Shown: one piece after another, positions 1 through 9,952 of the stretch
Numbering within the stretch: the stretch's first letter is position 1
Layout of the letters: the number at the start of each line of letters is the position of its first letter
Made by a program: the position numbers and the translations under genes
The notes under the pieces: generated by a model
Databases searched by the model: none
What the model was told of the DNA's origin: nothing
Seen by the model: the letters and a program-made list of their open reading frames with translations, nothing else
Source: Vogesella indigofera
GTDB taxonomy: Bacteria; Pseudomonadota; Gammaproteobacteria; Burkholderiales; Chromobacteriaceae
Direction: 5' to 3'
DNA length: 64,000 bases
Assembly: GCF_003633895.1 (NCBI RefSeq)
Contig: NZ_RBID01000016.1
Coordinates: 62,001-126,000 of the forward strand

Positions 1-1022
1 TCCTGCTGCCCAATAGCGGCAGCCTGACCACGCTGGCCAGCATGGCGCAGGATATTCTGGACAGCATTACCGGCGAGCTGGTGCTGGGCGGCAACAGCAA
101 GGTGTTTGTCTCCGCCAGCCTCGGCATCGCGGTGTTTCCCGATGACGGACGTACCGCCGATAGCCTGCTGGTCAATGCCGATGCCGCGATGTACCGCGCC
201 AAAAACCGCGGCAAGAACACCTTCCAGTTCTACACCGCCGACATGAATGCCAGCGCCATGGCACGGCTGAAGCTGGAGTACAGCCTGCACCGCGCGCTGA
301 TCAAGGACGAATTCCAGGTCTGGTACCAGCCCAAGGTCGATCTCGCCAGCAGCGCGCTGGTGGGCATGGAGGCGCTGATCCGCTGGCAGCATCCGGAAAT
401 GGGCTTTGTGCCGCCGGTGGAGTTCATCCCGGTGGCCGAGGAGTGCGCGCTGATCGTGCCGATCGGCGCCTGGGTGTTGCAGGAAGCCTGCCGCCAGACC
501 AAGCAGTGGGCCGACCGTTGCGGCTTTGGCGGCCGGGTGGCGGTCAACCTGTCCGGGCGCCAGATCAAGTTCGGCAACATCGTGGAAACGGTGGCGCAGG
601 TGCTGCAGCAGACCGGCCTGCCGCCGTCGCAGCTGGAGCTGGAAATCACCGAAAGCACGGCGATGGACAGCGACGGCGAGGTGATGAAGGCACTGGAAGG
701 GCTGCGCGCGATGGGCATCACGCTGGCGATCGACGATTTCGGCACCGGCTATTCCTCGCTGGCCTACCTCAAGCGCCTGCCGGTGCAGGTGCTGAAGATC
801 GACCGTTCCTTCATCAAGGATCTGGATCGTGACAAGGACGATGCTGCCATCGCCTCGGCGGTGATTTCGCTGGGCCGCAGCCTGGGCTTGTCCATCGTGG
901 CCGAGGGGGTGGAAAGGCCGGCCCACCGCGAGTTCCTGATCGGCCAGGGTTGCCATCAGGCGCAGGGCTACCTGTTCGGCAAGCCGCAAACCGCCGCCGA
1001 GTTCCAGCACTTGTTGTGCTAG
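1..1022 (+). CDS. GGDEF-EAL cyclic-di-GMP protein, C-terminal part (5' end outside window)
   Basis: The gene is cut by the window start; the open frame runs from base 3 and the first internal ATG is at 42. The first 60 codons are the end of a GGDEF domain (SLGIAVFPDDG, NADAAMYRAKNRGKN). A complete EAL phosphodiesterase domain follows. Counting from the ATG at 42, the expected c-di-GMP and metal-binding residues are all present: E110 of the EAL motif (MEALIRW), N169 (VAVNLSGRQ), E201/E204 (LELEITES), the DDFGTG pair at 231-232, K252 (LKIDRSF) and the later AEGVE and QGYLFGKP. The EAL domain therefore looks catalytically competent. Whether the GGDEF domain is active cannot be judged because its signature lies upstream of the window. 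It is followed by its own terminator and converges on serS. Confidence 0.93.
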   Translation, partial: LLPNSGSLTTLASMAQDILDSITGELVLGGNSKVFVSASLGIAVFPDDGRTADSLLVNADAAMYRAKNRGKNTFQFYTADMNASAMARLKLEYSLHRALIKDEFQVWYQPKVDLASSALVGMEALIRWQHPEMGFVPPVEFIPVAEECALIVPIGAWVLQEACRQTKQWADRCGFGGRVAVNLSGRQIKFGNIVETVAQVLQQTGLPPSQLELEITESTAMDSDGEVMKALEGLRAMGITLAIDDFGTGYSSLAYLKRLPVQVLKIDRSFIKDLDRDKDDAAIASAVISLGRSLGLSIVAEGVERPAHREFLIGQGCHQAQGYLFGKPQTAAEFQHLLC

Positions 1023-1052
1023 CCATTTCCGGTTGCCACCGGGGCCGGGCGC

Positions 1053-1085
1053 AAAAAAAGCCGACGCGATGCGTCGGCTTTTTGC
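1053..1085 (+). terminator. Rho-independent terminator after the GGDEF-EAL gene
   Basis: A 13-bp perfect stem (1055-1067 with 1071-1083) closes a 3-nt loop and ends in a run of T. An A-run on the other side could let it also serve serS, which converges from the right. Confidence 0.85.
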
Positions 1086-1087
1086 TG

Positions 1088-1118
1088 AAGGTTGGCCGCA
1101 ACGCTTGCGGCCAACCTT
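1088..1118. repeat. Inverted pair of the GTTGGCCGCA repeat (hairpin)
   Basis: AAGGTTGGCCGCAA (1088-1101) and its exact reverse complement (1105-1118) are separated by 3 bases, giving a perfect 14-bp stem. It sits between the 3' ends of two convergent genes, where it can act as a transcription stop for serS even without a long T-run. It is one of seven such pairs in the window. Confidence 0.85.
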
Positions 1119-1127
1119 GGCGCGGGG

Positions 1128-2732
<1,605 letters not shown>

Positions 2733-3263
2733 GTGTCCAGAGCTCATGTTATGGCCTTGTGCCTTGCGGCCGCGGTGGTGACCGGTTGTGCGCTACCGAA
2801 AGCGAATCAGGGAGTGTCTGTCAGCCAGACCGCGCGCGGGGTCGAAATCCGCTCTTCCGATTCCATCCTGTTCGACTCTGGCCAGTACGAAGTGAAGGCC
2901 TCGGCGCGGCCGTTCCTCGATCAGGTGGCCGGCCTGCTGACCTCGCGTACCAGGAGCAATGTCCTGATCGAGGGCCATACCGACAGTGTCGGTGGCCGCG
3001 ACTTCAACCAGGACCTGTCCGAGCTGCGCGCCTTGTCGGTGATGAAGGCGCTGGTCGATCGTGGTGTGCCCAAGACGCGCATCAAGGCGCTGGGCTACGG
3101 CATGAGCCGGCCGCTGGCGGACAACGCGACCGAAGCCGGTCGCCAGATGAACCGCCGCACCGACATCATCATCCTCGGCGAGCGGCAGGAAAACCTGGGG
3201 CAGGATCCGTTCAAGGGCATGATCGACAGCGTGGTCAGCTTCGGCAAGGGCCTGTTCAAGTAA
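2733..3263 (+). CDS. OmpA/MotB-family outer-membrane lipoprotein
   Basis: Predicted peptidoglycan-binding lipoprotein of 176 aa. The start chosen is the GTG at 2733 because AGGGG lies 6 bases before it; an upstream ATG at 2703 has no such box. From this start the sequence is a typical lipoprotein signal ending in the lipobox VVTGC (Cys19). The C-terminal two thirds is an OmpA domain: FDSGQYEVK, then IEGHTDSVGGRDFNQDLSELRA and the NRRTDI end that contacts meso-diaminopimelate in this family. It lacks a beta-barrel, so it belongs with Pal/YiaD-like proteins. It ends with its own palindromic terminator, so it is probably monocistronic. Confidence 0.9.
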   Translation: MSRAHVMALCLAAAVVTGCALPKANQGVSVSQTARGVEIRSSDSILFDSGQYEVKASARPFLDQVAGLLTSRTRSNVLIEGHTDSVGGRDFNQDLSELRALSVMKALVDRGVPKTRIKALGYGMSRPLADNATEAGRQMNRRTDIIILGERQENLGQDPFKGMIDSVVSFGKGLFK

Positions 3264-3275
3264 TTCAATGCCACT

Positions 3276-3305
3276 GCACTCGCCGGCGAGTGCCGTTTTC
3301 ATTTT
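3276..3305 (+). terminator. Terminator after the OmpA-type lipoprotein gene
   Basis: A perfect 18-bp palindrome (3276-3293) is followed by a T-rich stretch (CGTTTTCATTTT). Confidence 0.65.
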
Positions 3306-3323
3306 GCAAAGTAAGGAATGTTC

Positions 3324-4970
3324 ATGGCTGATTGCCCCGCCTGCCACGCCGTCAACCGCGACAGTGCGCGTTTTTGTCTGAATTGCGGTCACGCGCTGCA
3401 GTCCGTGCCGGCTGCGCCGCCAGTGGCGATGCCGGTCAGCGACAGTTGTGCCTGCCCGGCCTGCGGCGAGGAAAACCGTGCCGGCCGCAAGTTCTGCAAA
3501 CACTGCGGCAGTGCCATGTTGGCCGCAACAGAGAGCACACAAGAGGTGCCACCAGCGGCACCAGTTGTCGCCACAGTGGTCACCACTGAGGCGGCGGTTG
3601 CCGATGCGCCAGCCAGTGCCGCAACCGTAGCGGTCGCGACTGCCGTGCAGCTTGAACCTGTTGTCGTTGCAGTCCGCGACGCGGCCGGATCACTGACGGA
3701 AGAGGAGGGCAGCCAGCCTGCGCTGACCAGTGCCGAGCCGGCACCTCTTGCTACGGAGGCGGTCGTGCCGGAAGCGGCGCTTATTGTGCAGGACAAAGAG
3801 CGTGCGGTCGTTGCGACCATTGTCAGCCGTGAGCCGCTGGCGGCGGTCGTTGCCGCTGAGCCAGCACCGGACCGTGTCGCCGCGCCAATGGTGTCTGTCG
3901 CAGTGCCGGTTTCCAGCAACGAGTCGTCTTCGCTGGAAACGGCGGTGGTCGTTACCGAGGCCATCGCGCAGCGCGCGCCGGCGCCGGTGTTGGTCGCAAC
4001 GGCTGCGCCCGAAGCACCGGTCACGTCACCGTCCATGGCGGTGGCCGCGGAAAGCATGGTTGCCGTCGCGGTGGTAGCGAGTGCCAGCGAGCAGCCTGCG
4101 CCTGTAGGCATTCCTGCCGCTGTGGTGGCTGCCGGTTCGGTGGGCGCACAGCCTGCGCATACGCCATCCCCGGCGGATGTCAGCGCGGTGGCGCTGCGGG
4201 TCGAAGCGGGAGTGGCGGGAACGGCGGGAACGGCGCAGGTGTTCGCGGCAATCGACAGCGCAGTGGCAAGCTTGGCTGCCGGCGCGGTCACAACGGCGAC
4301 ACCGGCCGATGCACCCCCCACGAACCTGCCAGAGACGCCCGAAGCGGAATCCCGTGTCGCGCCGGCTGCGGCCACGTTCGCGCCGACACCCGTCGCCAAC
4401 AGCCGCAACGACGCATTGCTGACCACATCAAGCGTCGTAGCGGAGGCGGCCAGTCCCGCCAGCGCCGTTGCGGCCAACGTTGCGACGGCCGTGGCGCCGG
4501 CGGCACGGCCGTGGTGGCACTGGGCGCTTGGCGCCCTGCTGCTGGGCATGGCCGCCGCCGCGGTGATGCTGAGCGGCGTGTTCAGTAGCGCTGGTCAGCC
4601 GGCAGCGGCGACAGCAGCCGCATCGGAGCCGGCCGCGATTGCCTTGCAACCAGGCACCGGCCCGTTGCAGGAGCAGACTGCCCTGCCGGCCGGCAGCAGT
4701 GCCGCCGCGGTGGTGGCGCCGGTGGTGACGCCGGTCGTCGCGGCCCCGCCGGTACAGAGCCCGGCGTCAGAGCCGATCCCCGCGCCGGCGCTGGCGAACG
4801 ATGAACTGGCGGTGCCCCAGCCGATGCCGGAGATCAAGCCGGCGACCAAACCGGCAGTGGTGGCACCGGTCGCCAAGATCGCACCGAAGAACGAGGCGAA
4901 AGCCAGCAGCCAGCATGATGAAATCCGGCGCAAGAAAGAAGAACTGAAACGACAACTGGGCCTGCAATAA
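3324..4970 (+). CDS. Double zinc-ribbon protein with long Ala/Val/Pro linker and one membrane helix; function unknown
   Basis: A 548-aa protein, first of three adjacent zinc-ribbon genes. Start: ATG 3324, six bases after AAGGA; the ATG at 3318 is too close to that box. Two CxxC-x10-CxxC zinc ribbons sit at the N-terminus (Cys4/7/18/21 and Cys44/47/58/61). Residues about 65-390 are low complexity, almost only Ala, Val, Pro, Thr and Ser with scattered charges, and look disordered. A single hydrophobic helix follows at about 395-418, then a second Ala/Pro-rich stretch and a basic, helical tail (DEIRRKKEELKRQLGLQ). The topology suggests cytoplasmic ribbons with the tail outside, or the reverse; this is not decided by the sequence. 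The gene is too repetitive for family assignment by eye. Confidence 0.8.
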   Translation: MADCPACHAVNRDSARFCLNCGHALQSVPAAPPVAMPVSDSCACPACGEENRAGRKFCKHCGSAMLAATESTQEVPPAAPVVATVVTTEAAVADAPASAATVAVATAVQLEPVVVAVRDAAGSLTEEEGSQPALTSAEPAPLATEAVVPEAALIVQDKERAVVATIVSREPLAAVVAAEPAPDRVAAPMVSVAVPVSSNESSSLETAVVVTEAIAQRAPAPVLVATAAPEAPVTSPSMAVAAESMVAVAVVASASEQPAPVGIPAAVVAAGSVGAQPAHTPSPADVSAVALRVEAGVAGTAGTAQVFAAIDSAVASLAAGAVTTATPADAPPTNLPETPEAESRVAPAAATFAPTPVANSRNDALLTTSSVVAEAASPASAVAANVATAVAPAARPWWHWALGALLLGMAAAAVMLSGVFSSAGQPAAATAAASEPAAIALQPGTGPLQEQTALPAGSSAAAVVAPVVTPVVAAPPVQSPASEPIPAPALANDELAVPQPMPEIKPATKPAVVAPVAKIAPKNEAKASSQHDEIRRKKEELKRQLGLQ

Positions 4971-5003
4971 GCCGCTCACTGCCATAACTGGAGAATGATC
5001 CTG

Positions 5004-6104
5004 ATGAAAATGTCGCAGCAACTTAAAAATACCGGCTCGCTGCTGGATGCTACCGAGGCACTGGGCAACTGGCGGGCACTGGCGCTGTTTGCGGCCAGCC
5101 TGTTGGGGGCGGCGCTGGTGTTTGGCGTGCTGGCCCTGACCCAAAGCAGTTTCGGCCTGTTCCTGGGGGCGCTGCTGTCGTGGCTGGTGGCGTTTTATGG
5201 CGTCAATGCGGTCGGCATCATGCTGATGGATGCCAGTCGCAGCGGACAGTCGCGCCAGATGGCGGCGGCGGTGATGGCGTCGCTGTTCAGCAGCCACCGC
5301 CTGCTGCTGGTCGGGCTGGTGGCGCTGGGTGGCATGCTGTTGCTGCTCTTGCTGGTCGCCATCGTGCTGCTGCTGTGCAAGATTCCGCTGCTGGGGCCGC
5401 TGCTGTTCACCTTTGTGCTGCCGCTGAGCGCCTTGCTGCTGGGCTTTGCCTTTTTCGCGCTGGCCTACGTGTTCTACCCGCTGGCGGCGTCGGCAGTGTG
5501 GAGCGGTGCCTCGGTGCGGGAAACGCTGGTCAATCTGCTGGCGATCGCGCGCCAGCGTCTGGTGTCGGTGGTGGTGAAGGAGCTGGTGCTGGCGCTGGTG
5601 GTGCTGGTGTCGGCCGGCATCATCGGCGGTATCGTGTTTTCCGGGCTGGGCATGGTGATGAGCATGTCGGCCGGCATTCTGGGCGGCATCGGTGGCCTCG
5701 GCATGCAGTCGATGGCGATGATGGCAATGGGCGGCATGGGGGAGGGCGGTGGCTATGTCATCGCCGGCGGACTGGGTTCGTCGCTGCTGCTGGCTGCGGC
5801 GATGATCGTTCCGGGGTTGATTGCGCTGCAGGGCTGCTGCCAGATCTACCTGTCGTCGATTGACGGGCTGGATGTCAGCGCCACCGAGCAGGAACTGGCG
5901 CGTCGCCAGCAACAGCTGGAGCAGAAGACGCAGCAGATCAAGCAGAAGATCGAGGAGCAAAAACAGCAGCTGGCGACACCGGCACCGGTTGCCGCCGCCA
6001 ACACTGCCATGGCGCTGCCGCATTGCCCGCACTGCAAGGCGCTGTTGGAAGACGCCGACGACCGCTTCTGCGGCGAGTGCGGCAAACCGGTAAAGGACGA
6101 CTGA
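5004..6104 (+). CDS. Polytopic membrane protein with C-terminal coiled coil and zinc ribbon; function unknown
   Basis: A 366-aa protein, second of the zinc-ribbon trio. ATG 5004 is preferred to ATG 4995, which lies one base after the GGAGA box. The first 285 residues contain about six hydrophobic segments rich in Leu, Ala and Gly, including a Met/Gly-rich stretch (about 210-255). A charged coiled coil follows (about residues 290-325, many Gln/Glu/Lys), then one zinc ribbon: Cys at about 340/343 and 356/359 (CPHC...FCGEC). The order is reversed compared with its two neighbours, which carry the ribbon at the N-terminus. Its stop codon overlaps the next start by one base (TGATG), so the two are translationally coupled. 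Confidence 0.8.
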   Translation: MKMSQQLKNTGSLLDATEALGNWRALALFAASLLGAALVFGVLALTQSSFGLFLGALLSWLVAFYGVNAVGIMLMDASRSGQSRQMAAAVMASLFSSHRLLLVGLVALGGMLLLLLLVAIVLLLCKIPLLGPLLFTFVLPLSALLLGFAFFALAYVFYPLAASAVWSGASVRETLVNLLAIARQRLVSVVVKELVLALVVLVSAGIIGGIVFSGLGMVMSMSAGILGGIGGLGMQSMAMMAMGGMGEGGGYVIAGGLGSSLLLAAAMIVPGLIALQGCCQIYLSSIDGLDVSATEQELARRQQQLEQKTQQIKQKIEEQKQQLATPAPVAAANTAMALPHCPHCKALLEDADDRFCGECGKPVKDD

Positions 6105-7192
6105 TGAGCCGCTTTTGCACCCAGTGCGGCACGGTCAACGAAGCCGACGCCCGTTTTTGCGACGCCTGCGGCAAGCCGCTGAAGCCAAGAGCGGCGGCGC
6201 CAGCGCCGGAGGCGAAGCCGTCCGCTAGCGCGGCGACCGAGCTCGACGCGCCGCTAACCCCGGCGTTGCCGGCCCGCCGCCTGCCGTGGCCATGGCTGGG
6301 TGGCGGGGTCGCGCTGTTGCTGCTGCTGGCCGCGGCGGCTTGGTACTGGTTGCAGCCGCAAGAACCGTCCCGGGAAGTGTTCATGGCGGCGATCAACCAG
6401 CATCTGGCCCAGCACGATGCCGATTACCGGCGCAAGGTGTGTCTGCGCAATCTGCCTTATGGCAAGCAGTCGCTGGTGACCAGTCCGTTCGACCAGGCGA
6501 GCAACGCCTGGCTCGGCGAACTGGTCAAGGCCGGCCTGTATGCCGCGCCGCAAAAGATCAGCAACGGCTTTTTCGGTGAGCAGCTGGAATACCAGCAGAC
6601 CGATCTGGCGCGGACAGCAGTGGTGGACGGCCGCCTGTGTGTCGGCAGCGGCATCGAGGCGGTGGCGGTGACGCAGTGGTCGCCGCCACAGGCGATGGGC
6701 GAGCTGCTGGTGTCGCAGGTGCGCTACGACTTCCAGCCGCGTCAGCCGGTGGCGTGGCTGACGCCGGCCATCCGCCGCGAGCTGTTTGGCGAGGCGGGCA
6801 AGGGCGAGGCGCGCATCATGCTGCTGCGCAAGGATGGCCGCTGGCAGGTGGCCGACGATGGCGAGCGTCAGGCGCTGGAGGTGGCGGTCTTCATGCAGGC
6901 ACTGGCCAAGGAAGGCATTGAGCGGGCCGGCGAGCAGGCCAGTACCGGCCTGAAGGCGTGGCTGGGCCGCCTGTTCGGCCCGGCGGAGCCGTCGGCGGAC
7001 GACATCTGGCAGGCCTTGCTGGATTACTCGCCGTTGCTGGCCAGCCAGCAGCAAGGCTACGCCAAGCAGGACTGCACCGCGCTGGCGCAGCAGCCGGACA
7101 CCTTCAGCTGCCGCATTCGTGTCGGCGGCGGCAGCGAGCGGGTGTTGCTGTCGAAGAACGGTGACGGGGTCTGGCAGCTGCGCTTGCCATAA
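6104..7192 (+). CDS. Zinc-ribbon single-pass membrane protein; function unknown
   Basis: A 362-aa protein, third of the trio, starting at the ATG that overlaps the previous stop. One zinc ribbon lies at the very N-terminus (Cys5/8/19/22; FCTQCG...FCDACG). A short Ala/Pro linker leads to one membrane helix at about 60-83 (WLGGGVALLLLLAAAAWYW). The remaining 280 residues are soluble and probably periplasmic, with a pattern of short beta strands and few Cys; I do not recognise the fold. The open frame extends 27 codons upstream inside the previous gene, but that part is out of family character. A strong terminator follows, closing the operon. Confidence 0.82.
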   Translation: MSRFCTQCGTVNEADARFCDACGKPLKPRAAAPAPEAKPSASAATELDAPLTPALPARRLPWPWLGGGVALLLLLAAAAWYWLQPQEPSREVFMAAINQHLAQHDADYRRKVCLRNLPYGKQSLVTSPFDQASNAWLGELVKAGLYAAPQKISNGFFGEQLEYQQTDLARTAVVDGRLCVGSGIEAVAVTQWSPPQAMGELLVSQVRYDFQPRQPVAWLTPAIRRELFGEAGKGEARIMLLRKDGRWQVADDGERQALEVAVFMQALAKEGIERAGEQASTGLKAWLGRLFGPAEPSADDIWQALLDYSPLLASQQQGYAKQDCTALAQQPDTFSCRIRVGGGSERVLLSKNGDGVWQLRLP

Positions 7193-7233
7193 ACCGTTAA
7201 CGGCTACCGTCCGGTTTTGGACAGCCAGACAGC

Positions 7234-7270
7234 AAAGCGCCGTGTTTCAGTGTTGAAACACGGCGCTTTT
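7234..7270 (+). terminator. Strong terminator closing the zinc-ribbon operon
   Basis: A perfect 16-bp stem (7234-7249 with 7254-7269), 4-nt loop, ending in TTTT. The A-run at the left side could let it also stop rarA transcripts coming from the right. Confidence 0.9.
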
Positions 7271-7357
7271 CACTGGCTCTGGCGATCTTGCCGGCCGCGG
7301 CTGGCGAGTTACGGCTTGCCCGGCAGGCCGCCGGCGACGGCATCGCTTTCTGCCGGG

Positions 7358-8662
7358 CTATTTGGCGTCTTCGTCGAGCTGGCGCAGGAAGGCCAGCTTG
7401 TCGGCGATCTTGCTTTCCAGTCCGCGTGGCACCGGCTCATACCAGTGCACGTCTTCCAGACCCTCCGGCATATAGGTTTCGCCGGCGGCGTAGGCGTGTG
7501 GCTCGTCGTGGGCGTAGCGGTAGTCGTGGCCGTAGCCCAGCTCCTTCATCAGCTTGGTCGGCGCATTGCGCAAGTGCACCGGCACCGGCCGCGACTGGTC
7601 CTGCGCCACGAAGGCGCGCGCCGCGTTGTAGGCCTTGTAGCCGGCGTTGCTCTTGGCGGCGATGGCGAGGTAGATCACCGCCTGCCCCAGCGCCAGCTCG
7701 CCTTCCGGGCTGCCCAGCCGCTCGTAGGTGAGGGCGGCATCGTTGGCGATCTGCATCGCGCGCGGGTCGGCGAGGCCGATATCTTCCCACGCCATGCGCA
7801 CGATGCGCCGCGCCAGGTAGCGCGGGTCGGCGCCGCCGTCCAGCATCCGGGAGAGCCAGTACAGTGCGGCGTCGGGGTTGGAGCCACGCACCGATTTGTG
7901 CAGCGCGGAGATCTGGTCGTAGAAGGCGTCGCCACCCTTGTCGAAGCGGCGCGCGTTGACGCTGAGCACCTCGCCGAGAAAGGCGCTGTCGATGCGGCCA
8001 ACCTTGCGTGCCAGTGCCGCGGTGCGGGTCTGTTCCAGCAGGTTGAGGAAGCGGCGCGCGTCACCGTCGGCGTAGCCGGCCAGTGCATCGCGGGCATCAT
8101 CGTCAAACTGCAGTCCATCCAGTGCGCCCTGCGCCGCGGCGCGACGGAACAGCGCCAGCAGCTCGTCCCGGCTCAACGATTGCAGTACGTACACCTGCGC
8201 CCGCGACAGCAGCGCGGCGTTGACCTCGAAGGACGGGTTTTCGGTGGTGGCGCCGATGAAGGTCAGCAGCCCGGATTCGACAAACGGCAGGAAGGCGTCC
8301 TGCTGGCTCTTGTTGAAGCGGTGCACCTCGTCGACAAACAGGATGGTGCGGCGGCCGCTGCGCTGCAGCGTGGCATGGGCGCGTTCCACCGCCTCGCGGA
8401 TGTCCTTGACGCCGGACAGCACCGCCGACAGCGGGATGAAGTCGGCGTCGAAGGCGCCGGCGAGGATGCGCGCCAGCGTGGTCTTGCCGACGCCGGGCGG
8501 CCCCCACAGGATCATCGAGTGCGGCACTTGCGCCTCGATCGCCATGCGCAGCGGCTTGCCGGCGCCTATCAGGTGTTGCTGGCCGATGACGTCGTCGAGC
8601 GAGCTTGGCCGCAGCGCTTCGGCCAGCGGCTTGTGGGGTTCTTTGGCAAACAGGTCGTTCAT
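7358..8662 (-). CDS. rarA: Replication-associated recombination protein A (AAA+ ATPase, MgsA/RarA family)
   Basis: A 434-aa cytoplasmic AAA+ ATPase, related to clamp-loader subunits and RuvB, that acts at stalled replication forks. The N-terminus FAKEPHKPLAEALRP is typical and resembles the SSB-tail-interacting start of this family. Walker A is at 54-61 (GPPGVGKT), Walker B at about 107-114 (ILFVDEVHRF), sensor 1 in GATTENPSFEVN, and the arginine-finger region in LLSRAQVY. The C-terminal helical tetramerisation part (about 300-434) is complete. Family length is 430-450 aa. The minus-strand sequence at 7993-8005 carries a copy of the dispersed GTTGGCCGCA repeat inside the gene (KVGR). It is divergent from marC. 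Confidence 0.96.
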   Translation of the reverse strand: MNDLFAKEPHKPLAEALRPSSLDDVIGQQHLIGAGKPLRMAIEAQVPHSMILWGPPGVGKTTLARILAGAFDADFIPLSAVLSGVKDIREAVERAHATLQRSGRRTILFVDEVHRFNKSQQDAFLPFVESGLLTFIGATTENPSFEVNAALLSRAQVYVLQSLSRDELLALFRRAAAQGALDGLQFDDDARDALAGYADGDARRFLNLLEQTRTAALARKVGRIDSAFLGEVLSVNARRFDKGGDAFYDQISALHKSVRGSNPDAALYWLSRMLDGGADPRYLARRIVRMAWEDIGLADPRAMQIANDAALTYERLGSPEGELALGQAVIYLAIAAKSNAGYKAYNAARAFVAQDQSRPVPVHLRNAPTKLMKELGYGHDYRYAHDEPHAYAAGETYMPEGLEDVHWYEPVPRGLESKIADKLAFLRQLDEDAK

Positions 8663-8792
8663 GCGCTGATTTTACGTGCAAACCGCTATTTGTGCCGCGC
8701 TGATCGCGTGGCCATGCACGCCGCTGGCATGGCGGTGGGCAAGCAATGCTAGAATCCGGCGACTGTACCCCCACCCTGCGAGTTTTCCGGCC

Positions 8793-9476
8793 ATGACCCC
8801 GATGTTGTCCCTGTTTGTGAGCAAATACCTGTTCGTGCTGGCGGCGCTGCTGCCCATCATCAACCCGCCCGGTCTGGTGCCGTTTTTCATCTCGCTGACC
8901 TCGCACAACAGCAATGCGCAGCGCGCGTTCCTGGCGCGGCGGATCGCGATCTACTGCTTCTTGCTGCTCTTGGGCAGCATGTATATCGGTGGCGTGGTGC
9001 TGGAATTCTTCGGCGTGTCGCTGCCGGTGGTGCAGGTGTCCGGCGGCCTGCTGATCACCATCGCCGCCTGGCGCATGCTCAACGACGCGCCGGCGGAGGC
9101 ATCGCCGCAGCTGGCGCAGGGCGAGCACCGCGAGGCACTGAAGCAGCGTGCGTTCTATCCGCTGACCTTCCCGCTGACGGTGGGGCCGGGCTCGATTTCG
9201 GTGGCGATCACCATCGGCGCCTCGCTGACCGGCACCGGTTCCGCGCTGGCGCGCTACACCATCGCGCCGGTGGCCAGCCTGGCGGCGGTAGCCACCATTT
9301 GTCTCGCGATCTGGGTGTGCCTGCGCAATGCCGACAAGCTGTTCCGCTATCTGGGGCAGACCGGCTCGGTGGTGTTCCTGCGCCTGACCGCCTTCATCCT
9401 GCTGTGTCTGGGGGTGCAGATCATCTGGATGGGACTCAGCGGCCTGTTGGAGCCGTTGCTGGCGGTGCGGCGCTAA
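8793..9476 (+). CDS. marC: MarC family integral membrane protein
   Basis: A 227-aa inner-membrane protein with six predicted helices, of the UPF0056/MarC family, whose transport substrate is unsettled. Typical family stretches are LLPIINPPGLVPFFISLT near the N-terminus and FPLTVGPGSISVAITIGA in the second half, the two repeated NP/GP loops. The start MTPMLSLFVSKY at 8793 begins just before the first helix; the frame is open 39 codons further upstream with no family similarity. Transcription converges on the SemiSWEET gene, with a shared terminator between them. Confidence 0.92.
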   Translation: MTPMLSLFVSKYLFVLAALLPIINPPGLVPFFISLTSHNSNAQRAFLARRIAIYCFLLLLGSMYIGGVVLEFFGVSLPVVQVSGGLLITIAAWRMLNDAPAEASPQLAQGEHREALKQRAFYPLTFPLTVGPGSISVAITIGASLTGTGSALARYTIAPVASLAAVATICLAIWVCLRNADKLFRYLGQTGSVVFLRLTAFILLCLGVQIIWMGLSGLLEPLLAVRR

Positions 9477-9498
9477 AGCTTGGCCGCACGGTGACGAC

Positions 9499-9522
9499 AA
9501 GGCGCGCTACGGCGCGCTTTTT
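9499..9522 (+). terminator. Terminator between marC and the SemiSWEET gene
   Basis: A GC-rich stem (AAGGCGCGC with GCGCGCTTT, one G-U pair) and a T-run follow marC. The element overlaps the last codons of the minus-strand gene. Confidence 0.6.
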
Positions 9523-9788
9523 GCTGTGCGCGTGCGCACTACCTCGCGCAGCTTCATGACCAGGATCACCGACGACAGCAGCAGCGTCAGCGCGTTGGCG
9601 AGCACCACCGGCAGTGCCGCGATGGAGAGGCCGTACAGCAGCCAGGTGCCGGTGCCGCACACGAACATCAGGTACATCGACAGCGAAATGCTGCGCGTGT
9701 CGCGGGTGCGCAGGGTATGCAGCACTTGCGGCAAGAAGCTGCCGGTGGTGAGCAGGGCGGCGAGATAGCCCAGTTGCGTGGTGTCCAT
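9507..9788 (-). CDS. SemiSWEET-type small sugar transporter (PQ-loop)
   Basis: A 93-aa membrane protein with three helices, the size of one PQ-loop repeat. The PQ motif is in helix 1 (TTGSFLPQVLHTLRTRDTRSIS), followed by the conserved SMYLMF start of helix 2. Bacterial SemiSWEETs dimerise and allow passive sugar movement; the substrate cannot be told. The start at 9788 gives the full family length. The stop codon lies inside the terminator shared with marC. Confidence 0.9.
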   Translation of the reverse strand: MDTTQLGYLAALLTTGSFLPQVLHTLRTRDTRSISLSMYLMFVCGTGTWLLYGLSIAALPVVLANALTLLLSSVILVMKLREVVRTRTAKSAP

Positions 9789-9952
9789 GGCGTGCTACCG
9801 GAGAGGTCGGGTGGTGAGTGAAGGCTTGCCGTCCATTCTGCGATAGCGGGCGTTGTAAGCGAAGCACTACAGCGCTGCGGCAGCAGCGGAACAGGCTGTT
9901 CTGTTGCGGCGCCAGCAGCAAGGCGTACAATGCGCGGCTTGCCTCGTCCGGA

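Noticed and set aside
3500-4960. Possible tandem repeats in the Ala/Val/Pro-rich coding region
   Set aside because: No fixed period found; it is low-complexity composition, not a true tandem repeat.
4767-6032. 421-codon Gln/His/Arg-rich minus-strand frame
   Set aside because: Antisense of the zinc-ribbon genes; low-complexity shadow.
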